Shown: positions 8,441-18,500 of the stretch, piece by piece
Layout: each line of letters begins with the position of its first letter
Numbering within the stretch: position 1 is the first letter of the stretch
Source of the DNA: a virus
Length of the DNA stretch: 64,000 nt
Reading direction: 5' to 3' (one strand)
IMG/VR virus record: IMGVR_UViG_3300029258_004282
Location: 1-64,000 of that record
The notes under the pieces: model-generated
Told to the model about the DNA's origin: nothing
Seen by the model: the letters and a program-made list of their open reading frames with translations, nothing else
Database searches by the model: none
Program-made: the position numbers and the translations under genes

Positions 8441-9108
8441 TGGCTTATAATGATAGAACAGACGTTAACGCAGACCAAAAAATACAGAATGAAATAAAAG
8501 TTAAATCTTTGAAAAGAGGATTAACTTTATTGCCTTCTAACGAGTCGGATTTTCCACCGTTTAGGTGGCCTTTCATGTTTATCCCGGTTAATGTGACAGT
8601 TCCTCCTTATAACGAGCTACCTTCAAATATTCCTCAAGCATTTAATACCTTGCTTAGTGTTTTGGATAAACTTCCTCTCGTTTTAGAAGTTCCCCCTGAG
8701 AGTATTGACTATACTTATAGAAAAAAGATTCAAACTGTTCAAACATTAGCGGGGTGGGTTGAATATCATTGGGGGGATGAGTTAGATATTATTTCGGCTA
8801 GAGGAAGTACTGGGGGTTTTATTAATTTAGAAGCGGGAATGTCTGAAGGAATTGATAGGAGGGTAACTTTCTCCTATATCCTTTACGAAAGACTTCTTAG
8901 CCTATATAAAAACAATGGAGCTATTTATAGCGATGCTAACGGACGGGTTTCTGCTTTTTCCGGGCTACGTTTAATTAATGATTTTGGAATTTTTACTGGA
9001 TACTTTAATTCCTTTAATGTAACAGAATCGGCAGAAAGACCCTACAGGTTTCAAATTGACTGGTCTTTTACAGTTGAAAAGACATTACATTTATTCATAA
9101 CGTTTTAG
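8440..9108 (+). CDS. Baseplate/tail tube adaptor protein, first of two related copies
   Basis: A 222-residue protein. A core of about 110 residues begins at VPPESIDYTYRKKIQ (about residue 85), then GWVEYHWGDELD, a Gly-rich RGSTGGF and, after a spacer, SFTVEKTLH near the C-terminus. The same pattern is seen in the next gene. It matches the kind of protein that caps the tube at the baseplate or carries a peptidoglycan-interacting fold in many myophages (T4 gp48/gp54 or XkdP-like position). The gene lies directly between the tape measure candidate and the hub gene, which is the expected site. Which of the known adaptors it equals cannot be decided here. It is coupled to the tape measure gene by TAATG. 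Confidence 0.55.
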   Translation: MAYNDRTDVNADQKIQNEIKVKSLKRGLTLLPSNESDFPPFRWPFMFIPVNVTVPPYNELPSNIPQAFNTLLSVLDKLPLVLEVPPESIDYTYRKKIQTVQTLAGWVEYHWGDELDIISARGSTGGFINLEAGMSEGIDRRVTFSYILYERLLSLYKNNGAIYSDANGRVSAFSGLRLINDFGIFTGYFNSFNVTESAERPYRFQIDWSFTVEKTLHLFITF

Positions 9109-9115
9109 GAGAACA

Positions 9116-10039
9116 ATGGGACTTTTCCAAGCAGCAAATAGTGCTTTTCAATCCTCGGCTAACTTTTTAAGTAGAGGCTTCGAGGCTGCATTAAATACAG
9201 GAGGCTTAATGAGCCGCCTAGCTATTGGGATACCTTTGCCTAATAATGTAACCCCACTTATTATCCCCTTAGCAGGAACTGTAACAGATCCAGACCCTGG
9301 CTGGTCTGCGGCTGAGTTAAATCAATTCACCCCGATGTCCTTTTATCTAAATATACATAGAAATTTGAATCCCCTTTCCTATGGGGTTGCGGCTGCTGCA
9401 GGGGTTACAAATATTAGGGGGATCCAGAATGTAACTCAGGGTGGCGGAAGAAGTGTTGAGCAACTTCAAGATTCAGGTAAGATTTCTTACATCCCAACAG
9501 GCTTATCTGGGCTGCAGCAAGCTGCTTTGCGGCAAGTATTCGTTCCTCCTCTTACCTTATTAGTAAATCCTAGAGAAATCAGGTTTAACTATCCAAAGGA
9601 TTTTGAACAATATCAAGCAAAGGGTGGGGTTGTTACTGAATATTTAGGAAATAACTTAGCCGATATTACTGCGACTGGAACTTCAACAGGGCTTTATACT
9701 AAGGAAGCTGGAATTACCCGAATGAAGAGAACTCAATCTCTTGGGTTCCAGAATCTTATGTCTCTTTATCTTATATATAGAAATAACGGTTGTGACTATT
9801 TACAATACGCAAAAAATACGATATCTGTTGTGGGTGCAGTTACAATTTTTTATGACGGGGTATTTTATATTGGAAGTTTCAGAAACTTTAGCCTTGGGGA
9901 GGACGCAAGCAATCCTTTTAGATTAAGATATAACTTCCAATTTACAGTTAGGTCTAGGCTTAGAAGTTATGCTGCTGATGCTGCTAATATTCCATTCCCT
10001 CTCCTAACTAACTTAACAGCAACTTTGGGAACAGTTTAA
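9116..10039 (+). CDS. Baseplate/tail tube adaptor protein, second related copy
   Basis: A 307-residue protein. Its C-terminal half (about residues 140-290) repeats the pattern of the preceding protein: LLVNPREIRFNYPKDFEQ, a Gly-Gly-Val turn, LADITATGTSTGLY, an LMSLYLIYRNNG helix, and a final FRLRYNFQFTVRSRLRSY strand pair. The N-terminal half is Ala/Gly/Leu-rich and amphipathic, with NTGGLMSRLAIGIPLP near residue 28, and is absent from the first copy. Two successive related tube/baseplate adaptors recall T4 gp48 and gp54, which form consecutive rings between hub and tube. That parallel is inference. A ribosome binding site (AGGAG) overlaps the end of the previous gene. Confidence 0.55.
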   Translation: MGLFQAANSAFQSSANFLSRGFEAALNTGGLMSRLAIGIPLPNNVTPLIIPLAGTVTDPDPGWSAAELNQFTPMSFYLNIHRNLNPLSYGVAAAAGVTNIRGIQNVTQGGGRSVEQLQDSGKISYIPTGLSGLQQAALRQVFVPPLTLLVNPREIRFNYPKDFEQYQAKGGVVTEYLGNNLADITATGTSTGLYTKEAGITRMKRTQSLGFQNLMSLYLIYRNNGCDYLQYAKNTISVVGAVTIFYDGVFYIGSFRNFSLGEDASNPFRLRYNFQFTVRSRLRSYAADAANIPFPLLTNLTATLGTV

Positions 10040-10040
10040 T

Positions 10041-12587
10041 ATGTCTCTTTTTGATCAAACGCAAAAACGAGTTATAACAGTAGCACCCGACGTATTGGTC
10101 TATATTGACGGAGAACCTACTGTTCAATATTGTAACAATTGCGAAGCTCGGGCTAATTTTAATGAATATATTTATGATGTTCAAGTAAACAATGAAGTTG
10201 GAGCTGGTGATGACGGATTAATGCCAACCCCAGCAACTGCTACGGTTACTTTGCGAAACCCTATTCATAGTCCCCATCCTTTCTACAAAAACGGGGTATG
10301 CGTATTTTCTCCAATGCAAAAAATACAAATTTGGATGAAAGGATATTTCCCAAGGGAGGGTGGAGTTGGTTTTATCGGAAAACTTTTAAGCCGCGCCCCT
10401 TCCTTTTTAACTGGAAATATTGCTTTTAGATACTACCCCGTATTTTTTGGTTGTGTCACTAAAATTGATCCCTCGGACGACCCAAGGGATAGAAGAATCG
10501 TAATCCATGCAGAAGACAATTTAAGGTGGCTAAAGCTTGCAAGAGGAACAATAACTGGTTTGGTTCTCCCCGGAGGGGATAAAGGGTATGAACCTATTTT
10601 TAGCAATATTATTAGTGAAGAAGTCCTAGATACGGCAAACGGGGCTCCTAACCCAATCCAAGTGATTCAATATTTAATTTATAGGTTTTTTATTGGTAAC
10701 GTAGCTTTCAAGGAAGACGCAAAAATAACATTTCCAGATATGATTGAAAGCTATAATCGAAATATGCAAGTTTCGGAGAATCTTTGGAAATGGCGAATTA
10801 GTTTCGACGACGTAGTATCAAAATTACAAATATTTGGAAGAAAAGGAGCTTCGTTTAGGGTTTTAGGTGAGGGGGAAGCAGGGGATGCGCAAAACGTTGA
10901 AAATGAATGGGCGGAAGCTCGCGAATTTTTTAACTCCGCAAGACAAGGGCAGGCAGCAAGAAACCAAGCATTCCAATTCCCCACAAGACTCAGTTCATAC
11001 CCTTTTGGAGTCCCTACAAATATTCCTTCTTTCAAATACTTTTTTAATCAAGACTTTATTGAAAATGTATTAACTAAACTAAACCCTAAGAGGGGAAATG
11101 GACCAGAATTCCCAACAGAATATGAATCTACTAAACTTCATCTTAACAAAAACCTTTTAGAAACAATTCATTATTTTCAAAAACTTGTTAATTACGAATT
11201 CTACCAGGACATGGATGGAACGCTAGTTCTTAAGCCTCCCTTCTGGAATCTTGATGTATCAAGAAATAGGGTTCAAGTCATTAAGGCGGAGGAAGTTTTC
11301 TCAGAAAATATTAGAGTTCAAGAATCTTCTGTTTTAACGGCTTACGGCGTTAACGGCGCAACTAAGGATTCAACTGATGCCCGCCCACAAGGCTATGTTT
11401 TTGATGTTAAATTATTAAAACAATATGGGTTTAAGCCAAGTTTTAATAATACCCGCTCGGATATTAATAGCCCCGAGATGTGTAGGTACCAGGCAGCTTT
11501 CAACTTAGAGAGGCATAATAGAAATTATGTAGGGGGTAGCATTACAATTATTGGAAGGTCTGAAATTCAATTAGGCTATCCAATTTATTATGAGCCTCAC
11601 GACGCATTTTATTATGTACGGAAGGTAAGCCATTCGTATAATTATGGGGGAACGTTTAAAACAACTTTGGAATTAGAGGCAGGCAGAAGAAAAATTATTG
11701 AGCGGTTCGCAAGAACTAGTCAGGGAAGGGGTGCCGGGACAGATACTAACCCTGCAGAAGGAATTCCAAATTTATTTTATATATTTAAGCCTAACCAAGA
11801 TGAGCCTACCCCAAGATTAAGTGGCCGTGCGGCAGATGTTGGAGAATCCCCTAGAGAAAGATTAACTACAACTTTCGCTGAATTATTGGATTCTGCAAGC
11901 TCGAATAATGATGTAGGGGTTAATCCTCTTAAAAGATTTATTCAGTCGCTTGCCGGAAATACGGCAGGATGGCCAATGGACTTTGGATATTGGGATTTAG
12001 TACAAGCTGGAAATGACGGGGTACCTGCCCGGCCCTCCGCGGAGTCAGACTTTCATGCTTCGTTTCCAACAGTAGGAATTAACCAATTAAGTTCTTACGG
12101 TTATACCAGGGATTCTGATGGAAACCCCCAAGAAGTAAACCCAGGTGAAAATGCTTGGCTTATTCCTGTTTCGGACAGTAATGGATATGAGGTATTTGGC
12201 TTTTTCGGGTATGGAAGAGGCTTATCCTTGGAAGAGGATGGGACCGTTTCTGTTCCTCCTGAATTTGAATCTCTAGAGGATATTATCGCCTTTATTAAAG
12301 AACAATTAAAACAAGTTAGTGTCCAAAACCTTGGAAGGTTTTTGCTAGCAACAGCATCTAAAGGCTTACATGGTGGAATGGGGGCCGGAGTTTATAATGT
12401 TGACCTTAACTTAGATCAGCGAGTAGCTACGTTGGGGGATGATAAGTACCCAGCCGGAAGGCTTAGTGGTTGGATCGAAGCAGCTAAACAGGGGATTGAA
12501 ATTCCGTTATCTGAAATGCTTAGTACAAAACAATCAAGCAGTTGCTCTTGTAACCTAGGATCTTCTGCCTTTGTAAATGATATTTAA
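10041..12587 (+). CDS. Baseplate hub protein (T4 gp27-like)
   Basis: An 848-residue protein. The N-terminal part has a beta-rich domain with ATATVTLRNP (about residue 66) and QKIQIWMKGYF (about 93-103). It is followed by YYPVFFGCVTKIDPSDD and a VIHAEDNLRWLKLARG segment (about 155-170), the pattern of hub proteins related to T4 gp27 and phage Mu gp44/VgrG N-terminal domains. Residues about 400-570 resemble the second hub domain, with QDMDGTLVLKPPFWNLD and GYPIYYEPHDAFYYVRKV. The C-terminal 270 residues are an extension. There is a CxxC pair at C31/C34 and a CSC motif near the C-terminus. The gene is followed by the spike gene after eight bases, as expected for a trimeric hub-spike complex. Confidence 0.7.
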   Translation: MSLFDQTQKRVITVAPDVLVYIDGEPTVQYCNNCEARANFNEYIYDVQVNNEVGAGDDGLMPTPATATVTLRNPIHSPHPFYKNGVCVFSPMQKIQIWMKGYFPREGGVGFIGKLLSRAPSFLTGNIAFRYYPVFFGCVTKIDPSDDPRDRRIVIHAEDNLRWLKLARGTITGLVLPGGDKGYEPIFSNIISEEVLDTANGAPNPIQVIQYLIYRFFIGNVAFKEDAKITFPDMIESYNRNMQVSENLWKWRISFDDVVSKLQIFGRKGASFRVLGEGEAGDAQNVENEWAEAREFFNSARQGQAARNQAFQFPTRLSSYPFGVPTNIPSFKYFFNQDFIENVLTKLNPKRGNGPEFPTEYESTKLHLNKNLLETIHYFQKLVNYEFYQDMDGTLVLKPPFWNLDVSRNRVQVIKAEEVFSENIRVQESSVLTAYGVNGATKDSTDARPQGYVFDVKLLKQYGFKPSFNNTRSDINSPEMCRYQAAFNLERHNRNYVGGSITIIGRSEIQLGYPIYYEPHDAFYYVRKVSHSYNYGGTFKTTLELEAGRRKIIERFARTSQGRGAGTDTNPAEGIPNLFYIFKPNQDEPTPRLSGRAADVGESPRERLTTTFAELLDSASSNNDVGVNPLKRFIQSLAGNTAGWPMDFGYWDLVQAGNDGVPARPSAESDFHASFPTVGINQLSSYGYTRDSDGNPQEVNPGENAWLIPVSDSNGYEVFGFFGYGRGLSLEEDGTVSVPPEFESLEDIIAFIKEQLKQVSVQNLGRFLLATASKGLHGGMGAGVYNVDLNLDQRVATLGDDKYPAGRLSGWIEAAKQGIEIPLSEMLSTKQSSSCSCNLGSSAFVNDI

Positions 12588-12595
12588 GGTTTGAA

Positions 12596-15496
12596 ATGAC
12601 ATTTAAAAAACTAGCAATCGGTAGAATCGTATTCGTAGACGAAGAACAATACCTTTGCGATATCTACGCGGAGTCGGAGGCCCAGACCTTTACTAAAGTT
12701 CCACTATCTTTTGGTTATGTTGGTAGCCGAGCAATGGTTGGCGTAATGCCAGAAGAAGGGTCTCAAGCCTTATTGGGGTGGGTCGATGATGAAGTTGATA
12801 GTAGCCCAAGAATTATAACTTATATTGCGCAATCCCTAGATAAATATAACCATTTTCAACCAATAGCAACGACTGACGGGTTCGATACTTTTGCACAAGA
12901 GGAAGATTTATATATTGGAAACCAGCCTCTTATTAGAACAAAACGAGGAAGAAAACTATATCCAGGAGATGCCCTTGTCGAGGCATCTCAGGGAGGAAGT
13001 ATTTATGTTAGCGACGATATTTCCTTAAGTAACCAACGGCTAAACGAAATTGAACTCAGAGCAGCCGATCAATCTATTAGAACAAATAGTTTAATTAATA
13101 CTACACGTGCTGCGGGATATAAAGCAATAAAAGGTTTGGTTGTTAGGAATGATGAAGAAGCATGGCTTAAATCGTTAAAAAAGAGCGACGAAGAAATAGA
13201 TCCCGCACAGATAACAACAGAATTAAACACCTTAAGAAAAAACCATGCAATGGTTTTGCCTGATGGAAAATTCCAATATATAGTCACCTTAAATAAGGCA
13301 AATGAAGATGAAGCTTCCCTGGAGAATGAAGCTACCCTAGATAAGCAACAAAGAGATTATATTGGAACATTAACAGCTCAGGATACTCCCCCAGGATTTT
13401 GGGAGGCGCCCGTTACTTCTCCAGCAACAAGTGCGAAAGAAGTACCCCCTCTAGCGTTTACAGAAAACCGTTTAGAAATGGTTGAGTTACATAACGGAAT
13501 AATTGATGTCGATGAAGATCTTTTAGATTTTGACGTGGAGAACGAAGAAGAAAGCCCAACTTTCTTCGTGAGGAACTATGGAACACTAATCAGCAATGAT
13601 CCTAGCAGCATTTTATATGGAAGAGTCTTAATTGACGATCTCTTCTTAACCCCATATTCCTCCCATAGGCGATCGGACCCTTATACTACCTCAGATTTAT
13701 ATGCAGAAGAATCCTATGCAGAATTGACTAATTTAGAAGCAAAGCTCGCAGCAAAACAAATAGTTGAAGAACGATATGCTTCTACGTTACACTTAAGCTT
13801 TCCTTTAAATGGGACAATTGTTGACCGAGCAGCTGATGAAGTAAAGGGTGGGATTAATCCACCTGTATTCGATATTGATAGCGAAGGAATTGAAGAAGCT
13901 TTATCCTGGAATATTGACTCCTATTATTGGGGTGGGCAAATTAAAACAACCAATTTAATTTATAACCCCGAACAAGAACCTTCTTATACGCGTTTTGATA
14001 TACTTAAAACCGGAAATATCCTATTTAATATAGCTGCCTCTGATTCGAAATACGGAGAGTTAAAAGCATCCGATTCTGAGGGAATAACAGCTAGGAAATC
14101 TCCTGGGTATCAAGGGGCAGGGCCACTTTACGGGGCTGGGGTTTCGTTTGCAGATACAACAGATAACGGTCCCGAGAAGCTCCAGGGGTGGTCTATAGAA
14201 GGAAATGTAGAAGGTGGGTCTAAATTAATTTTAGGAAGAGATTTCTCTCGAAGGATTTCTCTGCTCCTTCAAACATATGGAATGATCTATGGTACGATTG
14301 GCAGCGATTTCCCCGCAGGTGAGAGCAATAATCCTCAAGCTATTGGAACAAACAATAGCTTTAACCTTAAAATTGAAGGAAAGGGAAGGATTATTCAAGG
14401 AAAAAATGTTAAAGATCATTTATCTATGGAATATAGAAGTGATGGGAGACATTTTATTCACTTAGGAAGTGCTGGAGATGGTGAAGATACCTATCGGGTT
14501 AAGGTGGAAAAAGGAGAAGACTCGGAAGGAAATGAAATTATTGTCGAGGCAGGGGAGGAAATACTTTATAATGACCCAAATGGCTCGATTACAAACCGGA
14601 TGTTCAATCAGCCCGGCGGCTTAGTCTACAGAGGGGGCAATACATCCTTAGAATTTGCTACCGATGGCGCTATTATTATGCCTTTTATTGGCAAAGATAA
14701 TATTTCCCACAGGTCAGTTACTATTTTCACAGAAGGGTCTTTTGAATTAGGAAACGAGCTTGAACCTATTGGAGAAAATAATCCTGATAATTCCCAAGGG
14801 GCGGGAGACGTTGACAGAACCTTTGGAAATTCTCTTTGCGTTTACACTAAAAAAGGTGCAAAGATGCGCCTTGGCCAACCAGATGCTTTAGCAAATACAA
14901 GCTTAGCAAGTACGGGGAAATATAAGGATAACAACGATAGAGTTCAAGAGTACGAACGCTTGGCCCAAATGGATGTTGCTGGAAATCCATTCGACGAAGC
15001 AGCCCTAGACCTAGAGATATTTGGAAATGTTAATATTGTGGTGCATGGAGATGAATATAGAAGAAATATAGGAAACGTTTATTGGGAGGTTGACGGGGTT
15101 TTCACCCAGCACGTTAAAAATTATGAAGATGAAACTGTTACGGCTTCAACTACGGCTTCAACTAAAGTTGGACCTAATGGCTCGACCCCACAACGTAGAG
15201 TTTTTATTGGGCAAAATGGTAAGGATACATTAGTTGTTTTAGGAAAAAGGATAGTTGCGACAACAGATGATATCTTAATTAAAACAGGGAGCGATTCTTC
15301 TTCTTTTGAAGATGCTTTCGACGATGCGGATAGCAGTCGAAGATTTAATAGATCGAAACTTGAATTGGGAGCTTCAGGAGATATAAAACTTGTGTTGAAT
15401 AACGATGCCGGGTTAACAGTAAATAGCACTACTGCAGAAGTAACTGGTGGGTCTGCCAAGGCAACAGTTGATGGTGGGCGGGTTATTCTAGGATAA
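12596..15496 (+). CDS. Baseplate central spike protein (gp5/gpV-like)
   Basis: A 966-residue protein. Residues 1-80 form an OB-fold-like start (KLAIGRIVFVDEEQYLCDIY, then VPLSFGYVGSRAMVG and GSQALLGWVDDE), typical of the N-terminal domain of T4 gp5, P2 gpV and Mu gp45 spikes. The C-terminal 150 residues are rich in beta strands with alternating polar and hydrophobic residues and many Gly, Asn and Asp turns, ending in ATVDGGRVILG, as in trimeric beta-helical spikes. The 700-residue middle region is much longer than in classical spikes and contains no lysozyme motif I can recognise. No HxH iron-binding tip is visible at the very end. It lies directly downstream of the hub gene, whose trimer it would pierce. 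Confidence 0.7.
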   Translation: MTFKKLAIGRIVFVDEEQYLCDIYAESEAQTFTKVPLSFGYVGSRAMVGVMPEEGSQALLGWVDDEVDSSPRIITYIAQSLDKYNHFQPIATTDGFDTFAQEEDLYIGNQPLIRTKRGRKLYPGDALVEASQGGSIYVSDDISLSNQRLNEIELRAADQSIRTNSLINTTRAAGYKAIKGLVVRNDEEAWLKSLKKSDEEIDPAQITTELNTLRKNHAMVLPDGKFQYIVTLNKANEDEASLENEATLDKQQRDYIGTLTAQDTPPGFWEAPVTSPATSAKEVPPLAFTENRLEMVELHNGIIDVDEDLLDFDVENEEESPTFFVRNYGTLISNDPSSILYGRVLIDDLFLTPYSSHRRSDPYTTSDLYAEESYAELTNLEAKLAAKQIVEERYASTLHLSFPLNGTIVDRAADEVKGGINPPVFDIDSEGIEEALSWNIDSYYWGGQIKTTNLIYNPEQEPSYTRFDILKTGNILFNIAASDSKYGELKASDSEGITARKSPGYQGAGPLYGAGVSFADTTDNGPEKLQGWSIEGNVEGGSKLILGRDFSRRISLLLQTYGMIYGTIGSDFPAGESNNPQAIGTNNSFNLKIEGKGRIIQGKNVKDHLSMEYRSDGRHFIHLGSAGDGEDTYRVKVEKGEDSEGNEIIVEAGEEILYNDPNGSITNRMFNQPGGLVYRGGNTSLEFATDGAIIMPFIGKDNISHRSVTIFTEGSFELGNELEPIGENNPDNSQGAGDVDRTFGNSLCVYTKKGAKMRLGQPDALANTSLASTGKYKDNNDRVQEYERLAQMDVAGNPFDEAALDLEIFGNVNIVVHGDEYRRNIGNVYWEVDGVFTQHVKNYEDETVTASTTASTKVGPNGSTPQRRVFIGQNGKDTLVVLGKRIVATTDDILIKTGSDSSSFEDAFDDADSSRRFNRSKLELGASGDIKLVLNNDAGLTVNSTTAEVTGGSAKATVDGGRVILG

Positions 15497-15519
15497 AAAA
15501 TTTAGATTAGGATGAAGAT

Positions 15520-18500
15520 ATGGCAAACCTAGCAATTCCAGGCGATGCAATAACTATCGACGGCAAAAGTATTTGCGATGTCGATTTAGGCCTCCCAGAT
15601 TGTGTATCAGAGTTTTTAATGAAATTATCTCCTATTAAATTAGGAGAAACTTCCGACGTTTTTAAGCAATCCTGGGCGGACTTATCTGCAGAACTAGATG
15701 GGGATCTCAACGCATTAAAAGATAGTTTTAGGGATTACAAGGACAAAGCATTGGACTTTAATAACTTCTCAGAAGCTTTAAACCAATTAGATACGGTTTT
15801 TAAGTGTAATGGGGATGAAGAGTCTTGTGGCAGCATAGCGGAAGCTGCTAAAAATATTAAGAATTTGTTAGACCAAATAACTCTAGACTTACAAGTTTTA
15901 AACCCTTCCGGGCTTATTAAACAAGCAGTAGCGATAGGAAAGAAATTATTAAATGAAACTTTTCAATGGCCAGTTCTAAACTTTGTTGGGGTTGAATGTC
16001 CCAAACAAGAATTAACCCCGGATACGACAAGAAACGACGACCCTGTGCCACCAGAGCCTCCCGAAAATCTTACGGCCTCTTCTTTTATGCGTGGGGTTTT
16101 GCTGCGCTGGGATCCACCATCAAACACACCGACAGAAAGAATTTTGGGATACGAGATTGCAATTAATAATGCCGTCGTAGCCGCTGTCCCTTATTTTACC
16201 TTTAACTACTTCGTTAACCCTGTTCCGGCGGATTCTCCGTTTATTTATTCCGTAAGAACATTCAACACTGACCCAAATCCCCTTTATAGCGAATATCAGG
16301 ACGTTATAAATGTTTCAACCGATAACCCTTTGGATGTGCCAGCCCCAGTTATCACTTCTGCTATCCCCTATTATGGTGGATTCTACCTTGGTTGGGAAAT
16401 GCCCGAGATTCTAGTTGATACAACAGAATATTCTGATATCGACTATACGGCAGTCGTAATAGATGCCGATGACTACTTTATTGCTGTAAACAATGATTTT
16501 GATAATATAACTGCCATAAGAAACGATTCAGTCTCTGTCCCACCCCCATATAATACTTTTTATGATTTATCTGGAGCAGATATAACAATTGGGTCAACTT
16601 ATAGAGCGACTTTGGATGACACGAATCCTTTAAATATAACTATTGGTTTGCAAAAAACGGATTCTGTTTCCGTGGATTATTATAGACAGGTACCAGCTTC
16701 TTTTACTTTTGTAAGTGGAGTAAATTGGATTGTTCGATTAGATGTTCCTGAGTTATCCCCTGATATATCCTCAATTCAAAGGGTCGATGATTTATATCGG
16801 GTCCGACCAACGGATGGGGCCTATGATACTTATAGCGTAACGGGCTATAACGTTTTAGATTATAATTCTTTCCAAATAGAAGCCGCTTCGGGGTTTGCAG
16901 GTTACGATGTTCAAATTAAACTTAACCCTCAGATACAAACTTTTTCTTCTTTTCCTGGGGATAATGTTGAAGTAACCTTTGATGGCTTAGGGGCGCAGGT
17001 AGCAACTCTAATTAATTCCCAACAATTAATTCTTGGGGTTGCGAATTTTCAAGTTACAGAAGTCCCAAATATCACGGAAATTAAAAATCTTACAAGATCA
17101 AATATTTATAACTTAAATGGAATGGTTTCCCAAACAAACCAAAATGCAAATATTGGGGCAAACCTTTCAGATACGCTACTTTGTAATTGTAAGGTTCGAA
17201 GAAAGGTGGACCATATTAACCCCTTAACTTGGACTTTAACGACCTTAAATACTACTTTCTCTACTGTGAGTGGTATTTATAATGCAACAAAAGACGCTTA
17301 TTATTCCTTATCGGGAGCGAGTTTCATTAAAGGGTCAACCTTAATTAAAATAGACCCCACAACTCCTAAAAACCAAATTATTGGGATGCGGGATGATGAC
17401 TTAATTCGGGTTAAATCAGATGACGTAACACAAGCAACTTTTAATCTCGACGCAACAGAATCTAATGACTTCGATTGGCGATTAGATATTAAGAACTACG
17501 AATTAGGAACAACAGGTTTTATTGAAGAGTTATATTCTATTCAGAATATTGATCGCGGAGGTCAAACATACAACTTAACAAATGCAACATGGACTGATAA
17601 CTATATTATCCTAAACCAATCAGATGGTTTAAACTCTGAAATTGGAATTGATCCTAGAGATAGGTTAAAAGCAGAATATAAATGGCGAAGGTTTTTTAAT
17701 ATCGTCGGATACGAAATATGGTTAAATGAGTCTGGTTTGCCATTACAATACTATAATAGAGTGGGTTTAGTTAATAATAACCTTGAAATTGGTAGCAGGG
17801 CATCAATTCAGGGAAACACCCAAGAATTATTTAAGGTTGACTCTACAAACGACACCTTTAATGTATTTTGTAACGGAATCAGCGAAACTGTCACATTAGA
17901 ACACGGAACAGATTTATCAGCTTTAGATATATCAGCTGATATTATAGGTAAAACAAACGAGTTAGGAGCAACAGTTTCCAGTGGCTACCTTGTTCTTACC
18001 TGTAAAAATTTGATCCCACGGAATCCGTTGGGAAGCGGTACGGGGTTACCTACTGTAAGTGGTGTTGATCCTTGTGTACAAGCAGGTACCTGTCTAATTA
18101 ATGACCAACTAGAAATTATAGACGGCAATGCTGTTACTTACTTTGGTTTTACCCCGGATACTGTTTCTACCGGAATATCCTTTGAAAATGGAATTCCGCT
18201 AAGTATAGCAATTTTGGCAGTTGATAACGACGGGAAGAGAACTCCCCTTACATTATCTGGTCCTAATATAACAACACTCACTCCCTCTGCCCCTATATTT
18301 AATATTTATAATACCTCAACTATTTCATACCAGCCTGGGTTTATCTATAATTCAGCTTGTGGGGACCCTAAAAATATTGTTTGTTATGATTCCCCAGAAT
18401 ACGCATGGGCTCTTAGATTTGATTTGCAAAGTCCAAATCGGGAATTAATCGCTTTTGACGAGGCAATAAAAGCCAGCGTGGACGACGCAACAAGTTACGA

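Noticed and set aside
587-15496. An extracellular contractile injection system (Afp/PVC type) instead of a phage
   Set aside because: Three tube paralogues would fit, but separate hub and spike genes, a tape measure before the hub, and large fibre genes match phage order. No AAA ATPase or toxin module is seen.
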